Shown here: positions 37,284 to 51,600 of the stretch, one piece after another | Layout: each line of letters opens with the position of its first letter | Numbering within the stretch: the first letter of the stretch is position 1 | Assembly (NCBI GenBank): GCA_944322945.1 | Contig: CALUQN010000008.1 | Coordinates: forward strand, 1 to 64,000 | DNA: 64,000 nucleotides | Direction: 5' to 3' | Source: Candidatus Gastranaerophilales bacterium | Lineage (GTDB): Bacteria > Cyanobacteriota > Vampirovibrionia > Gastranaerophilales > Gastranaerophilaceae | Position numbers and translations under genes: made by a program | Notes under the pieces: model-generated | What the model was told of the DNA's origin: nothing | Databases searched by the model: none | The model's input: the letters and a program-made list of their open reading frames with translations, nothing else

Positions 37284-39509
37284 ATGAGAATAGAGAAAAC
37301 AAATATACAATTTACCCAACCACAAATTTACAACATCAGAAAAAACAGCACACAAAATAATCAGGCAACAAATACTATAAAAGACTTTACACCGCCGTAT
37401 TACCGCGATTTTAATATAACATTCGGAGCACGGCTTTTCAGGACGCCTGCAAACTTTTTTGAGCAGGATTTCAACAGAAACGGCATGCCGGACACTATGA
37501 AAAACTACCTGTTTGATGATTACGACGACCGTCAGAATATTCCGCCCTCACAAATGATGAAAATAGTTTTCGGTGATGTTAAGGATGCCGATTCACTTGA
37601 GCAAGTGAAAGAACTTTATCCGGACGAAAAACTATTTGCAGACTTAAAAGACACCACGAATATAAAATCACGCACAGGCGTCCTTGCTGAGATAGAGCTT
37701 ATGAAACAGGAAAATAAATCTCTCTTCAAAAACGGACAGGACAATTTGGGGCTGTATATTCTTAAAAAGATTTATACAGAAGGAAAAACTCTGAAAGAAA
37801 TTAACAAGGATTTTGAAAAAGATATATCCGTACATTATAAAGGTCTGAGTCCGATTGATTACAGAACACTTTCAGCTTTCGGGATAAAATATCCGAACAC
37901 TGCATTCTGGAACTCATTTATCGCAACACGTGAAGATTTTCCGTACGAATACAAGCCGAGGAAAGCCGTCGAATCAAGAATTAGACCGGAAATTAAAGCT
38001 CAAGAGAAGAAACAAACTTCAACTCCAAAAGTCAAAAAGAAATTTGACGATGTAAAAGATTGGGAAATTGATAAACTCACAGATGCAGTACTCAGCGGCA
38101 AGGGAAATCTTGAAGAAACAAAAAAACAGCTTAGAAAACGCAATATAAAAGATGGCGTAAAAGACACCTTTGTCACTAAATATCTGGGAGAAATCAACAC
38201 TGTAGTCCTTGAAAAAGTACACGCCTCAGAAGAGATGATAGACTTTTGGGAAAATTACGAAGACCTCACAGCCTCACAAAAAACAAAACTTGAAGACTAC
38301 TGGAATAGTGATCCGCAAATAAGAAACCAGCGTTCACAAGCAATGAAAGATACCATAAAATTATTTATGGATGCTTACGGCGTTGACGGAAACAACGAAG
38401 AGTTCAAGGAACTGCTGGATTACGCGCACTCGATAAAACCGGCAAGAATAGCACGTCAAAAAGAACACGACATATTGCAGGCTGAATATGAAAAATTATT
38501 TGCAGAGCTTTCACTGCCGGAAGAAAATGTATTGGCAGACGGCGTTAATACACCAGAAAGCAGCAAATCTCCCGAAGAAATTTTGAGAGAACTTGCAGTC
38601 AAAAACGGTGCTAAAGTTTATGAATTTGAAGCACCTGACGGGCAAAAGTATACATTTGTTATGAAAGTTGATGAAGAATTTTCCAAAATACTGCGAAACG
38701 AAGTAAAACTACTCCCCAGAAATTTTCAGAACAGATATCTGAATTTTATGCTGAAATCCCCGCTGGCAACCGAAGAGTATAAAGAGGCAGTTGTGTTTGC
38801 AGCACAGGCACCTGATTTTGTACAGGAAAAATTAATGCCGGCAGAAGAGTACAGAAATATTTCAAAGAAAATAAACAGACAGTTTGACGAAGCATATCCG
38901 CAGGTAATGAGAGCAAATGATCAGGCTCTTGCGGAACGTTTGTTATCATCTCTGCCTGACAAATACGCAGGACTTTTACTGCTTGATACTAATAAGCTTA
39001 TGACTTTTGCAGCAGAAACTCTCCATATAGATAATTGGTCACAGGATGACAGGACTATCCTTGAAAAAGACTATGCAAACTATATGCAGCCTATACAAAA
39101 TACCAGAGAAGCACAGGCAATATACCGTGAACTTGTATCATTTTTGGAAAGAATGGACAGCGTAAAAGAGCTTCCGTTTGATGATACATATCTGGCAGAT
39201 GTTGTCAAACTTCTTGCTGCGAACCTGAAATCTCATCCAAATATAAAATCACAACTGCTCAAAGATATGAGGGATACAAGATTTGTTGAATCTTACGGTG
39301 GTACTTCCAGACTTTTGCTCAAAGATGATGTTCCGCAGGCTCTAAAGGATTTAAAATGCGCTGTTATGATGGAAGATCTGCTTGGCAATCATGCAAATAT
39401 CATGTCCTGTGCGCTTGCTTATGATTTGCATAATATCAAAACGTACATAAAAAACCCTGAACTGCAAAATGTTCTTATAGAAAAATATCTCAGAATTAAA
39501 ATGGCATAA
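37284..39509 (+). CDS. Hypothetical protein with N-terminal ITFGA box (741 aa)
   Basis: Unknown function. The N-terminus is MRIEKTNIQFTQ, then Asn/Gln-rich, then FNITFGARLFRTPANFFEQ (F48, A50), the tag shared with the M16 and cysteine-peptidase-like proteins. The body is soluble, charged and mainly helical, e.g. NKDFEKDISVHYKGLS and KVKKKFDDVKDWEIDKL. No membrane helices and no known fold recognised. AAGGA precedes the ATG and a TAAAAT-like -10 lies near 37244. I recall similar proteins from the same lineage, but with no known role. Confidence 0.8.
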   Translation: MRIEKTNIQFTQPQIYNIRKNSTQNNQATNTIKDFTPPYYRDFNITFGARLFRTPANFFEQDFNRNGMPDTMKNYLFDDYDDRQNIPPSQMMKIVFGDVKDADSLEQVKELYPDEKLFADLKDTTNIKSRTGVLAEIELMKQENKSLFKNGQDNLGLYILKKIYTEGKTLKEINKDFEKDISVHYKGLSPIDYRTLSAFGIKYPNTAFWNSFIATREDFPYEYKPRKAVESRIRPEIKAQEKKQTSTPKVKKKFDDVKDWEIDKLTDAVLSGKGNLEETKKQLRKRNIKDGVKDTFVTKYLGEINTVVLEKVHASEEMIDFWENYEDLTASQKTKLEDYWNSDPQIRNQRSQAMKDTIKLFMDAYGVDGNNEEFKELLDYAHSIKPARIARQKEHDILQAEYEKLFAELSLPEENVLADGVNTPESSKSPEEILRELAVKNGAKVYEFEAPDGQKYTFVMKVDEEFSKILRNEVKLLPRNFQNRYLNFMLKSPLATEEYKEAVVFAAQAPDFVQEKLMPAEEYRNISKKINRQFDEAYPQVMRANDQALAERLLSSLPDKYAGLLLLDTNKLMTFAAETLHIDNWSQDDRTILEKDYANYMQPIQNTREAQAIYRELVSFLERMDSVKELPFDDTYLADVVKLLAANLKSHPNIKSQLLKDMRDTRFVESYGGTSRLLLKDDVPQALKDLKCAVMMEDLLGNHANIMSCALAYDLHNIKTYIKNPELQNVLIEKYLRIKMA

Positions 39510-39636
39510 AATTTTGCAGAGGCAAAAAATGTAAAGAATATAAAATTGAATCAGCAACCCTAAACAAAGTTTTATTTTATAGCCAAATGTGCCATCGGAA
39601 AACGTTCTTAAATGTGATTGAGGTGATTACGTTTGC

Positions 39637-42600
39637 TTATTTGATATTTTGTTTTGAGAGTGCCATAGTCTGCTCCGGCGGTAATTTTTTTATAACGGTT
39701 TGTACTTTTGAAGGATTGTAATTATTGTGTCCGAGAGCCCATCTAAAGCCGAATGAGAGAGCAACGCCGTTTCTGCCGCCGTTTCTAATCATTGTTTGGA
39801 AATAACCTGTTAAAGAGTCTTTCCAAGTTCTTTGTACGCCGATACCATATTCAACATAGGGTCTAATGCTCATAGATGGAAGTACAATGTTATTTGCTGC
39901 AAATTTTGTATCATTCATAATGTTCCAAACCATACCGGCGAAAGCATACGGCTGCCAGCCATTTTCAAGGTTAGCTGCAAATTTAATATTAGGATGAATT
40001 TGCAGCGTGTGCAGCGGGTCGCTGTTAATGCCGACACCTGCTGCATTTGTATAATCAAATGTATTTACAAATGTATAAGACATCAGCATTGATGGCTGGA
40101 GAATATATTTACCGTTTTTAAATTCAAAGTTATAACCGGTTTTAGAAGCCACGCCTGACATAAGCATAGCAAAAGTTTCATTTCCGTACATAGTGCTGGA
40201 ATCACCTACACTGGCGCCGGCAGAAGCAGTAAGTGCAGTGAAGAAGTTATCTTTGTAGAATGTTTGCGTAGCCCCTAATACTCCGCCGTTTTGGTTAGTA
40301 GAAACACCGGAAAAATCTTGATAAGAACCGTTATATCCGACGTACGCCGTTGTTACTGTACCCCAGCCGTTTTTGAGATTAATATACTCGCTGTCACCGC
40401 CTACAAGTGAACCGTAAGAAATAACATCAACAGATGGACCGTTGCTTAAACCTATATTTTCAAAGTTTGCATATGGCTGGAACCAGATTCCGCTGTCTTT
40501 CATTGCAGATTGTACAGGAGAACCGGCTGTTCCAACAATAGCATATCTGTCAGCCAGATGCGCAGAAAGTCTTTGTGCTGACGGCAGCATAGAGAAATAA
40601 TCAGAGTGTTTGAATGCGTAGTTGAAGGTTTCGTTCATTGCCGCAAAACCACCGGCTTGCGCCGCAACAGGACTTGCCAGTACCGCAGGGTTAAACGCAT
40701 CCGGTGATGAAGGCGAAGCTCCGCCGCCCCTTGTGAATACAAAATATCCTAAATCATCTCTGTTTTCGTACTCAAGAGAGTATTTGTATATAGGTGCGAA
40801 TGCCGTTATCTGAGTATCTTTGGATAATTCTTCCGGTCCGACGTATTTTACGTTATCTTTAAATCCTGCGTATGCAAACGGAATTTCTACCTTCTGAGCC
40901 GTTGTGTCAGATATCAGATTAAGCTTGTCAACGTTAATAAACGCGTCGGCATTAGCAATAACAGTATTTTCCGGAAGTCTGTCCATAATTTCGTTTTTAA
41001 GGTCTACATCAGCGTTTAAGTTGAAGCTGCCGTTAATAGTGACGGATTTTGCAATTTGTTCCTGTACTACACCGTTAACCAGGTTTAAAGTTCCTGAATC
41101 TATCAGGAAATTACTGGTTGCAAAATGGTTATTGCCGGAAAGATTCAACGTGACATTATCCATTTTGACATCTGAATTTTTAATCTGATTAGACAGATAA
41201 ACTTCGCCGGAGGTGTCACCGGTTATGGAAACACTGTAGCCGTTATCACCGTTAATTTTATCGTTAATATAAGTTTTTCCGTTGTTAACCGTATTCAACG
41301 TAAGTTTTGAGCCGGTCAAATAGACAGCTTCGTCATCATTGGCGGTTTTGTTGCCTTTTATGACGGTATTACCGTTATCAGCAGTAAGAGTTACATCCGA
41401 TGCCGAATAAATTGCTGCGCCGTGTGAACCTGCAGCCTTGTTATCGACAAGGTTTGTGTTTGTCAGGGTAATTTGAGCGTCTTTGTCAGTCGAATTAATA
41501 ACAGAACCTTGTTCGCTCTGGGCATTTTTAAGTTCGGTATTAGAAATATTCAGTTCAACGCCGCTGCCTGTTTCAAAACCAGAATAGTTATTAAAATCTA
41601 TAGTTGATTTTCTTTCGCCGTTTCCTGACTGTACGCCGTTAACAGAAAGAGAGCCTTCTGCTGTTTTACCGATGTTATCGCTGACGTCATATTCATTGCT
41701 GGCGGCATCAAAATTAAACTGACGTTCTTCATCTGTTTTAAATTGGTTAACAAGTGCAAGGGTATCCCCCATGCTTACAGAATCTTCGCTTTCACGGAAG
41801 GTTACGTTTGTAATTCCGATACTGTCATTGGTTGTGTTTGTAGTGGTGAGTCCGAGTTTGCCGTAGTAGTTAACTATAGAATCTTTTGCAAAGTATTTGT
41901 CGTCCCAGTTGTTAATTGCCTTGATGTCAGTATTTGCGATTACGTGGGTTGTTTTTATAAGATATTCCGTGTTATTCAAATCCTGTTCAAGTTGTTTTGA
42001 TATAGCCAGTTGAATAGCGTCAGACGGCGCGTCAAGGATTTGGATTTTGTAGTCCTCAGGATTTTCAGGAATATCATCAAGATTAATAGAGCCGAGAATA
42101 TTCAAGTTATCAAGGGTTAATCTGCCCTGTGAATTTTCGCCAACGATGAATTTATCTGCTGTTTTTGCTGACAAGTCAATGTCAATAGAGAACAATCCTT
42201 CATTAATCATTTTGCCGATATGATAATCCGATGTCTGTCCGTCGTTTGTGGAAATTGAAGCATCGTTCATATCGAGAGTACCATCAATACCGGCGCCTTT
42301 AGCGAGAGTTAAGTTTTTATTTGCCGTAGTAGTACCGTCACCGGTAATGACTTTTTCAAGAGTTCCGTCAAGAACCAAGTCAGCTTCATTGTTGACAGAG
42401 CCTGTAATATTTTCTGCGGAAGTTGTTAATTTACCGGATTGGACGTCAACGTTGTTATCAATCAAAGCGTTGTTAACGACTTCTCCTTTAATATTTGTAG
42501 TACCGCCGCCGGTGATATTATAAGCTAAATTGCCGCCGGTAAAGTTAATTACCCCGTCATTTGCAACATCGGAAGAAATAGACTCTACTGCAGTCGTGAC

Positions 42601-45600
42601 AACGCCGTCAATCCCTATAGCAAGAGCGCTTTGGATATAACTATTGTCATTAATTGTAAGGCTGCCATTTTCAACATTAATATCAGCTTGTTCAATACGA
42701 GAATTGTTGGTGAGCAGCACATCTGCGCCGCCTGTAATGTTAGTAATACCGGAACCTTTAATACCGCTGTTTAAAACGACTTTGCCGCCGGTCATGTTGA
42801 TATTGCCGTCGTTGTTAATGGCTGTAAGGTTGTTGGAAGCCGCAATAGTGACGTTGTTAAGATTTGCGGCGGCGTCTTTATCCGTAATATTAATCAAGGC
42901 GCCATCAGCAAAGTTGAGGTTTTGGAATTTAACATTTGATATATTTAAAGTTGTGTTATTGTTGTCGAGAACAAAGCCTGTAAAGCTGTTCAAATCAATA
43001 GTTGAAATATTGCCCTTATTGTCAGCAGCACCGGCGACAGAGAATGTACCTTGTGCTGTGGAGCCGATATTATCCGAAAGTTCGTAAGTTTGGTCAGCAT
43101 TTGTTGTTGTAAAACTTCTGTCAGCTTTATCAAGCTGATTTACAAGCATTAAGGTATCGCCCTGACTTTCCTCTTCAGAGGATAGGTTAACAGTAATTTC
43201 ATTGAGTTTAAGGCTGTCATTTTTAGTAACCAGTGAATGGAGTTCAAGTCTGCCTCTGATTTCGTTATTTTGATAAGTAATATTATATAAATCATCCCAT
43301 TTGCTGTGAGCGTTTATATCATCAGTATTAAGCAGAATTTTTTCATAGCCTAGAACAACGTCGCTGACTTCAAGCTGTGATGCGAGAGTTTCTGACAAAG
43401 CGAGCTGGGTATTGCTGTTTGGAGACTTAATGATTTGGACAATGTAAGAGTCATCTTTATCAACACCTTCAAGGCTGCCGGTCATATTAAACGCAGAGAG
43501 TACAATTGTTCCGCTTGAATTTTCGCCGACAGTAATGGTATCGGCTTTTTGTTGACTGAGGTCTATATCCAGAGCATAAGAAGCATCTGCGGTAGTATTT
43601 AATTCATTAATATTATAATTATCAAGAGAGCCGTTATTGAGATTAATGCTGCCGCCTGTGACGTTAAGAGTTGTATTGCTGTCGGCGAAAGTATTTTCGG
43701 CAAATGTCAGGTTACCTTTAGATAAAGTGGCATCAGCATTAATTACAGAGCCGTTGATAACAGTATTGTGGTTGCCGTCGATTGTCAGGTCGAATTTTTC
43801 ATCGCCTGTAATATTCCCGTCGATAACCGCGTCTTTAAGATGAACAGTACCAGAGGCATCCGTGACGTGTATAATTTCATCTGTGCCGGTTAATCTTGTA
43901 CTGTCGATTGAGATGTCTGAATTTTCACCTACTTCAAATCCTTGATGTTTGTTAAAGTTAATAGTGGATATATTGCTGCCTGAATTTGTTCCAAAAATTT
44001 CAAAGCCGCCGGCAGCGATTTTGCCGATGTCATCCGTAACCTGATAAACTTCGGAGGCATTGTTTGAAGAGAATGTTTTTCCGTCGATATTTTCAGCCTG
44101 CGCAACGAGTTTGAGGGTATCGCCTAAAGTTTCCAGTATGGTTGTAGTGTTTTCCCAGACTTCGTTGATTTTAAAATTAATACTGTCATTGAGTGTATCT
44201 TTGGTTACAAGTGTTAAACTGCTTTCCAAAGAGCCTTTTCTTTCTCTGCTGTAGTAGATATGAGAGAAGGAAGTATTTTCTTGGATTTCGTCTTTTTCGA
44301 TGCGGGAAATATCGCGGAAAGAAAGGTTTTTCAAATTATCGGCGAGCGCGAGTTGGATACTGTCATCAGCCGCCTTGAGAATTTGTAGTGTAAAATCATT
44401 AGATTCGCCGAGTTCGTTAAAGTAATTTATATCATTGATAGTAATGACGCCTTTAGAGCCGCTTCCGACAGAAATAGTGTCAGATGTTGCGTCAGCGAGA
44501 TTAATATCGAGAATATATTTAGTATCAGCGCCGGAGTTGAGATTTGAGAAGATGTAATTTTCACCGGTAGTATTGTTTGCGAGGGTGATTGTTCCGGCTT
44601 CAGCAGTGAGCGAGCTGGCGTTTTGGAAAGTATTTTGTGCCATAGAGAGCGTTCCTGCCTTGAGATTGACGTTTGCGCCCTCAATTGTTCCTGTGAAATC
44701 TGCGTTGCCGTTGATATTAATATTTTGAGCGTTGTTTGCGTAAATATTACCGTCTATTTGGACGTTATTGAGATTAACCTCTGCAGTTTGATTAACAATA
44801 TTAATAACGGTGTTATCTTTAGCGTTGGTGAGTTTTGTGTCCGTAATATTCAGAGCGCTGTCATTTGTAAGGTTGAATGCTTTTTTGCCGTTGAAATCTA
44901 TGGTTGAGATTGATTCAGTACCGTTAAGTCCGGTGATATTGAGCGTGCCTGCAGCGACATCAGAGATATCAGCTGATGTGATGTAGTTTGAATTATTGTC
45001 AAAGACGAAATTTCTGACCTGGTTCAGCGTAGATTTTGCGATTAAGTCAAGCCCGTCAAATGTTTGATCAATGAGGTATTTGATACTGTCATTGGTAGTA
45101 TCGGTTGTAGTGAGGGCGAAACCTTCATTCTGGTGGTAGATAACGTTATTATAAACAGTATCGCCGAGGTTTGCTACGAGATCAGTTTGGGTGTTGATAT
45201 TTTCGCTGAGTGCGAGTTGAAGAGCGTCATCCTTTGCGTGAATGATTTGGATGGTTTTATTTTCATCGGAAGTGCCGAGGACGTTAAGCCCGTCGATTAC
45301 GACAGTACCGGTGGAGCCGGCGCCGACAGTAAAGTTATCAGCTGTGGAGTTTTCCAGATCAAAGTCGATTTTGTATTTGGCACTAGCAGCAGATGTGAGT
45401 TTGTTGAAGTCGTAGTCAAAAGCTGCGTTGTTAGAGGTATCAATGTTGACTTTGTCAGCGGTGACTTTCATATTGTCAATTTGGTTGAATATTTTGATAG
45501 TGCCGGAACTGTCGCCAGTGAGGACAGCGGTTTGTGTGCCGTTGTCACCTCTTATAATATCGTGCATTTCTATAGTGCCGCCGGTATTTGCGTCAAGAGT

Positions 45601-48600
45601 GAGGGTAATATTGTAAGAATCAATATAGATAGCTTCATACTCTTTGGTGCTTTCGTCTCCGTTATTAATTTTGTAATTGCCTTTGAATATAGATTCACCG
45701 CCATCTTTAGCAATGATTGAAAGCTTATTTAAACTATCATAATATATGGCACCGCCATGAGTGGCTGAGGATTTACCGTCAACATAGTTGTTGATAAAGC
45801 TGGAATTCACAATACCATTGGAGAATTTAGCAGTAGAGAACGTAGCAAGAGCTCCGCCTCTTGCTACGTCTTTTGAAAGTGCATAGTTATTTTCAAAAGT
45901 TACGTTTTCAAAGTTTTCTATTGTTACGGCACTTCGAAAATTGATAGCACCGCCATGGGACTCCCCGCTAGCTTCGGAGTAGTTGTTGGTGAAAGTTACA
46001 TCTTCAAAGTTTTTGATGCTAGTTTTCTCTGCTCGCAAAACCGAGCCACCGACATCTGTAATTCCTTTGGCATAATTATTTTCAAAAGTTACTCCTTCAA
46101 AGTTATCAATTTTACTGTCATAAAAGAATAATGTACCTCCATATACAAAGTTACCCTCTGCATGGTTACCGGTAAAACGAGAATTAGTAAAGTCGGATAT
46201 AGAACCATTAGCATATACAATACCACCGCCGCCGCCAAGGGTAGAGGTATTATTTGATTTTACATAGTTATTTTCAAATACAAGATTGTCTATTTTGTCT
46301 ATAATCGCAGAGCCGGTTATAGATAATGCAGCACCTCCCACACTAGTAGAAGTTGTTTCTATATAATTCCCTTTAAATACAGAATCCGTTAAACTTTCAA
46401 TAGAACCGCCGTTTTTATGAAGTCCTGCACCTTCGCTGAGGCTTCCTCCTTTGATATAGTTACCGTCAAATGTGAGGTTTGACATTTGACCAATGGTTCC
46501 GGTTAAATATACCGCGCCGCCTCGTATAGCATTATTGGCACTAGCGTCAATAAAGTTGCCGGTGAAGGTTGAATCAGTGATGGAGTCGATTGATGAGGTT
46601 GAATACAATGCTCCGCCATGTTTATCTCCGGCAGTTGAATTTGTTGCCTGAATGCCATTCCCGGTAAAGGTCAAGCCGGACAGAGATTGCGCCTTTCCTG
46701 CTGATAAGGATATAGCGCCGCCATAGGCTTTTTGGTTGTATGTATCACTAAGAACTCTGTTATTAATAAATTCTGTATTAGTGATATCCCCTACGTCCGC
46801 CGTTTCAACTCGTAGTGCACCTCCATGAATGACTGCGGTATTCCCATTAAAAGCAGAGTCATAGATATTAATGACGGACGGGTTGTCAGAGAGAGATATC
46901 GCGCCACCGCCAGTTGATGCATGGTTGTTGTTGAATGTGGTATTCCGTAGTTCTTTTAGACTTCCGAGTTCTAGCATAATAGCGCCGCCCAAACCTCTAT
47001 AATTGCTATTGTCTGTATTTGCCGAGTTATTTTCAAAGAGGGAATCTTTGATTACATCAATTACGCAATTAGAGGTTAAACGTATAGCGCCGCCGTAGGC
47101 ATTTGTTTCGCCGGTTGCGGAATTCCCGATGAATTTTGAATTTTCAATATTTTTGATGTGTGCGCTGTTTGAAAGGTGTAGAGCGCCTTCTGCCGAGCCC
47201 ATTATGGATGTTGAAGTATTGTTTTTAAACACAGAATCTTTTATATTTGCGATGTAGGCGTTTGCTCCTGACAGGCGGAGCGCGGCAGCATTTGCTTGCC
47301 CTGTAGAATTGTTCAGGGTTACGGTGTTGTTTTCAAATACGCTGTTGATAATTCCGCCTTCTCCTGTCAATTCTGAACCTATAGTGCCATCGCTTACTAC
47401 AATGGCGGCACCGCGTGCTGATGGGGTGAAATTCAGCGAATCTGTGTTTGTTAATATTGTTGAGTTGTTTTTAAACTCTGAATTAATAATCTGTGAGATG
47501 GTTCCTTTTTCAATATGAATAACACTTGTATTGCTGTCATCAGTGCCTTTAAATGAAGCGGTGTTGTCAATGAATGACACATTTTCCAGTCCTCCGGACA
47601 CGCGACCTTCCTCATCAATTGTTCCGATTGAGTTAGTGGCATTTGTAGACTTGATGAAGAAATCGCTCGTATTTTTAATAGTTACATTGGAGAGATTCAT
47701 TGTAGTGCCGGCATTTACAAGATTAAAGCCTGAAGCACCGGACATATCAATAGTTGACTTAGCTCCGGATTCATCATCAGCAACGCCTAATATGTTCAAA
47801 TTGCCGGACGGTGTATAGCCCAGATCTTTGATTTCCGGCGAGTGTTCTATTCCGATTTCACTCGGAACTTTGTAGATGTCGTTTGCAGTTCTGAAACGGA
47901 AGAATTTTTCTTCTCCGCCGCTGTTATACTGATTCCATGCTTTTAAAAGGTTTCCGTCTTCCGATTGTTCGCTATCCCAGTTTGTAATGACATCTGTGAA
48001 CTGAATACTGTCGTTTTTAGATTCAGTTTGCGCTAGCTCAATTTTACCGGTTACATTTCCTGTCTGATAGATGTGTTTGTATACGTCGTCAAACCAGACA
48101 TCAGCATCAATGTCACCATCATAGCGCTCTTTAAGCATCGCTTTGTTGAATATACCGTCGCCGACAATTTGGAGCTGCGCGCCTGTGCCGCCGGCAAGAA
48201 TTTGTATTGGAGCGTAATCAGTCAGTACATCAGGCGCTGGTGTGGCTGTTATGTTAAGCTCACTTGCTGTGACCTTGAAAATAGCATCTGAAAGCGGGTC
48301 GGTCAGGTTGATTTTGTCAGCTTTTAACGTTTGAAGGTTTACGTTGAAGCTGAAATCGCCTTCCCCTGTTGCTTTGTTGACATCGTAAGTTCTGATAACA
48401 GCATTTGCCGGATTTTCCGGTCTGTCAGTGATTAATAATCCATTGTTCAGATTAAGTGTGCCGTCAATAGATGAGGTTGAACTGCTTAATTGAAGAGCAC
48501 CATTAATATAAGTTGTGCCGTTGCCTGCAATATTCTTTTTCAAATCGCCTGAAAGATACAAAGAACCGTTGTTAATCACATTATTTTTTAGCAGTGATAT

Positions 48601-51600
48601 GTTTGATGTAAGTTTTCCGCCTGCATTAACAACAACCTTATTATTAATATATTTCAATGTCGTGACATCCCCGGCAATAGTGACAGTTCTGTCATTGGAG
48701 GCACCTTTTATATCATAGTTAATCGTCCCGTCACCGAGGATTAAGTTAGAGCCGGTATTCATAGTAACAGACGAAGACTGTATATCATCAGCGTCAATTG
48801 TGAGGGTTGCGCGGTCGTATAACTGTAGGTTTGTTGTTGAGATTATTGCCTCTGATATTACGCTTGAATCTGTCTGAATTCGGGTCGTACCATTGCCGCT
48901 CACGGAGTTTGTGATAGTTCCGCCGGTGAAGGTGACTGTACCTGTGGATTCTGTCCTGACCGCGCTGTCTCCGATGTCATCTGCATCGGTAATTAATGTA
49001 CCTTTGATATCTATACCGCCTGCTACATCAATAAGTCCTTCGTTTGTCGTAGTGTTGCTGTATATAGACACTCTGCCGTCGCCTGTTACGTTTTGTTTAA
49101 AGGTGTATTTAGATTCAAATTGTAATGTTCCGCCTTTATCTACATAAACGTCATCCTGAATATCCCCGCCTGTTTTGACGGCAAATGTCGCCCCGTTGCG
49201 TATTTTAATATCCTGAGCTATTACAGCCTGAAGATATGAAGTTCCGTTTGCAAATTCTATATACCCGCTGCCTGTTATCGGATTTTTGACGTATTGATTT
49301 GAGATAGTGCCGCCGCCGGTAGTAATTGAGATGACGCCGTCGTTAACTACTTTTGCTGCACGAATAGAATTTGCGCTTACACTCGTCTTTAATACAGCAC
49401 CTTCAATTATATTCAAAACTTCAGACTGGATATATGACTTCATATCTACATCTCCGAGGATATTAACTTCCCCGCCGATTATATAGCGTCCCGAATTCAT
49501 AGTTCCGCCGCTGAGGTTGATAGTGCCGTTGTTTTGCATGTTGGCTGACCAGTTGAGGAAACCTGCATTGTCTGTTGAAACAGAGGCGCCTTCTGCTATA
49601 GACCATTTGCCTGAAATGTTTGCATCAATATTGACATCTCCGGTGACGTTTGTTTGCGCGTTGATGCCGTTTTGGGTCACGGTTCCGCCTGTCAGAATAA
49701 GTGTGGCATTGTTGTTTTGCGTGGTAATACTGCTTGACAGAAGATTGTCTGCGTTTGTCGTGAGAGTTCCGCCGTCTTTAATATTAATGTTGGAAGATAA
49801 TACAGCATTGTTTATAACATCCCCGATTATATTAAGAGAGCCTTCCCCGTCGCCGCAAGTGGATATATCATAGTTTAACGCGCCTGTACCAAGGTTGAGA
49901 GCTGCATAGGTGTTCCCAATGTTAACCTTAGAATGCAGGTTGTCCGCATTTATCTTTAATGTTCCTGATAATATCTCAACCAAATCAGCGGTCAATATGC
50001 TCTCATTGCCAAGAGTCAATGTCGGTCCTGAACCTTGACTTTGACCGGAAAGAGTAACTGTTTTCGCAGTAATGTCGCCGGAATCCAGTGTTATAGCACC
50101 GCCGACAACGTTTCCGAAAGTTATTGTATCCTGTATGATAGAGGCGCCGTTAGTCAGGTTGAGCGTAACGTTATTGCCCGTTGAGAAAGCACCTGTTCCG
50201 ATTATGCTTGTGTTGGTATTAACCTCGGAATTATCAGTAATAGTGAGCATTCCTTTGTTCACTATCCCGTTTGCGGCTTCTGAATTTATGTTAACATTTC
50301 CTGACAGTGTGCCATTTGCGTCCGCAGAAGATATATTCAGTACGGCACCATCTGTCTGCGCCGTGTTGGTAATATTTACATCTTTATATGTAAGCGTTCC
50401 GCCCTGAACCTCAAGCAGACTGTGTCCGCCCGCATCAATAGTTGACATCTTGCCGTTTTTGGTATCTCTTACGCCGGCAACTGTGTATGAGCCATCCGTC
50501 ATTACCCCGCCGTCAGCTGTCAAGGTGTAGACATCGTCCGCACTTCCTGCAGTAAAACTCCTCGTACCTGTCAACTGTTCCGCAAGTATTCGCAGCGTGT
50601 CCCCCATTGATTCCGTCAAAATTTCATCAGTGGATGTCCCTGTATAGTATTCAATACTGTCTGCCGTTGTTCTGTCTTTATCGGTTATGGCTGTACGAAT
50701 ATACTCATCTATATAATCCTGATATGTGTGGCTTTCGTACTCATCGCTCCAATTTGACGCCGCTTTTACCTCGTCATTAATAACATAAGCTTCCCCGTCT
50801 TCCACACGGCTGGTAAACTCTTGTAACAACTCATCTGTCAAACCGATAGAAATAGTGTTCGGCGACTTCAATATCTGTATTATCTTTGAACCTTCAGTAG
50901 GTGCTTTCCCGAGGACGTTAATGCTGTCTATATAAATAATTCCGCTTGAACCTTCGCCAAGCGTCAGAGTGTCTGCCGTTCCGTCAGCAAAGTTCGCATC
51001 AATGCTGAAAGTCGCACCTTGTCCTGCGGTTAACGACAAAAAGTCATAGTTTGTATTTGTCCCGTCTGCAAAATCAATGTTCGCACCGGATAAAGCTTCT
51101 ATTTCTGCGTTTAAAATCTGGTTGTAAATAGAAATCTTTCCGCTGCCGTCACCGGTAAACAGCACATTATAACCCTCGACACCGTTTATGATATCATTCA
51201 TCAAAATCTGTCCGCCGCCGCGTGTTTCAAGGGTTAAGGTCGCTCTGTCCGAGGATACATATATCGCCTGGTTTTCTTTTTTACCGTTGTTTATGATATA
51301 GTTGCCGGTAAATTCTGTCAACTTGCCGTCTGTCGCGGATATCTTCAGGCTTGAATCTGTATAAATTGCACCGCCAAGGGCTTGACTGCTATCTGATGAT
51401 GCGTAGTTATCCGTGAATATGCTGTTGTTAATGTTTTCAATAAGGTTATAATTATAAATCGCGCCGCCTAGTGCATCTCCGCTGCCCGATGATATGTAGT
51501 TGCCCTCAAAAATGCTGTCTTTTATAATTGTTATTTCGCCATTGCCGTTATATATAACACCGCCTAAAACATCTCCGGAACCTGACACTCCGTAGTTGCC

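Noticed and set aside
45064-45720. 218-codon antisense frame inside the autotransporter gene
   Set aside because: Many long antisense frames mirror the repetitive passenger; Val/Cys/Ile-rich product, no ribosome site, coding strand clear.
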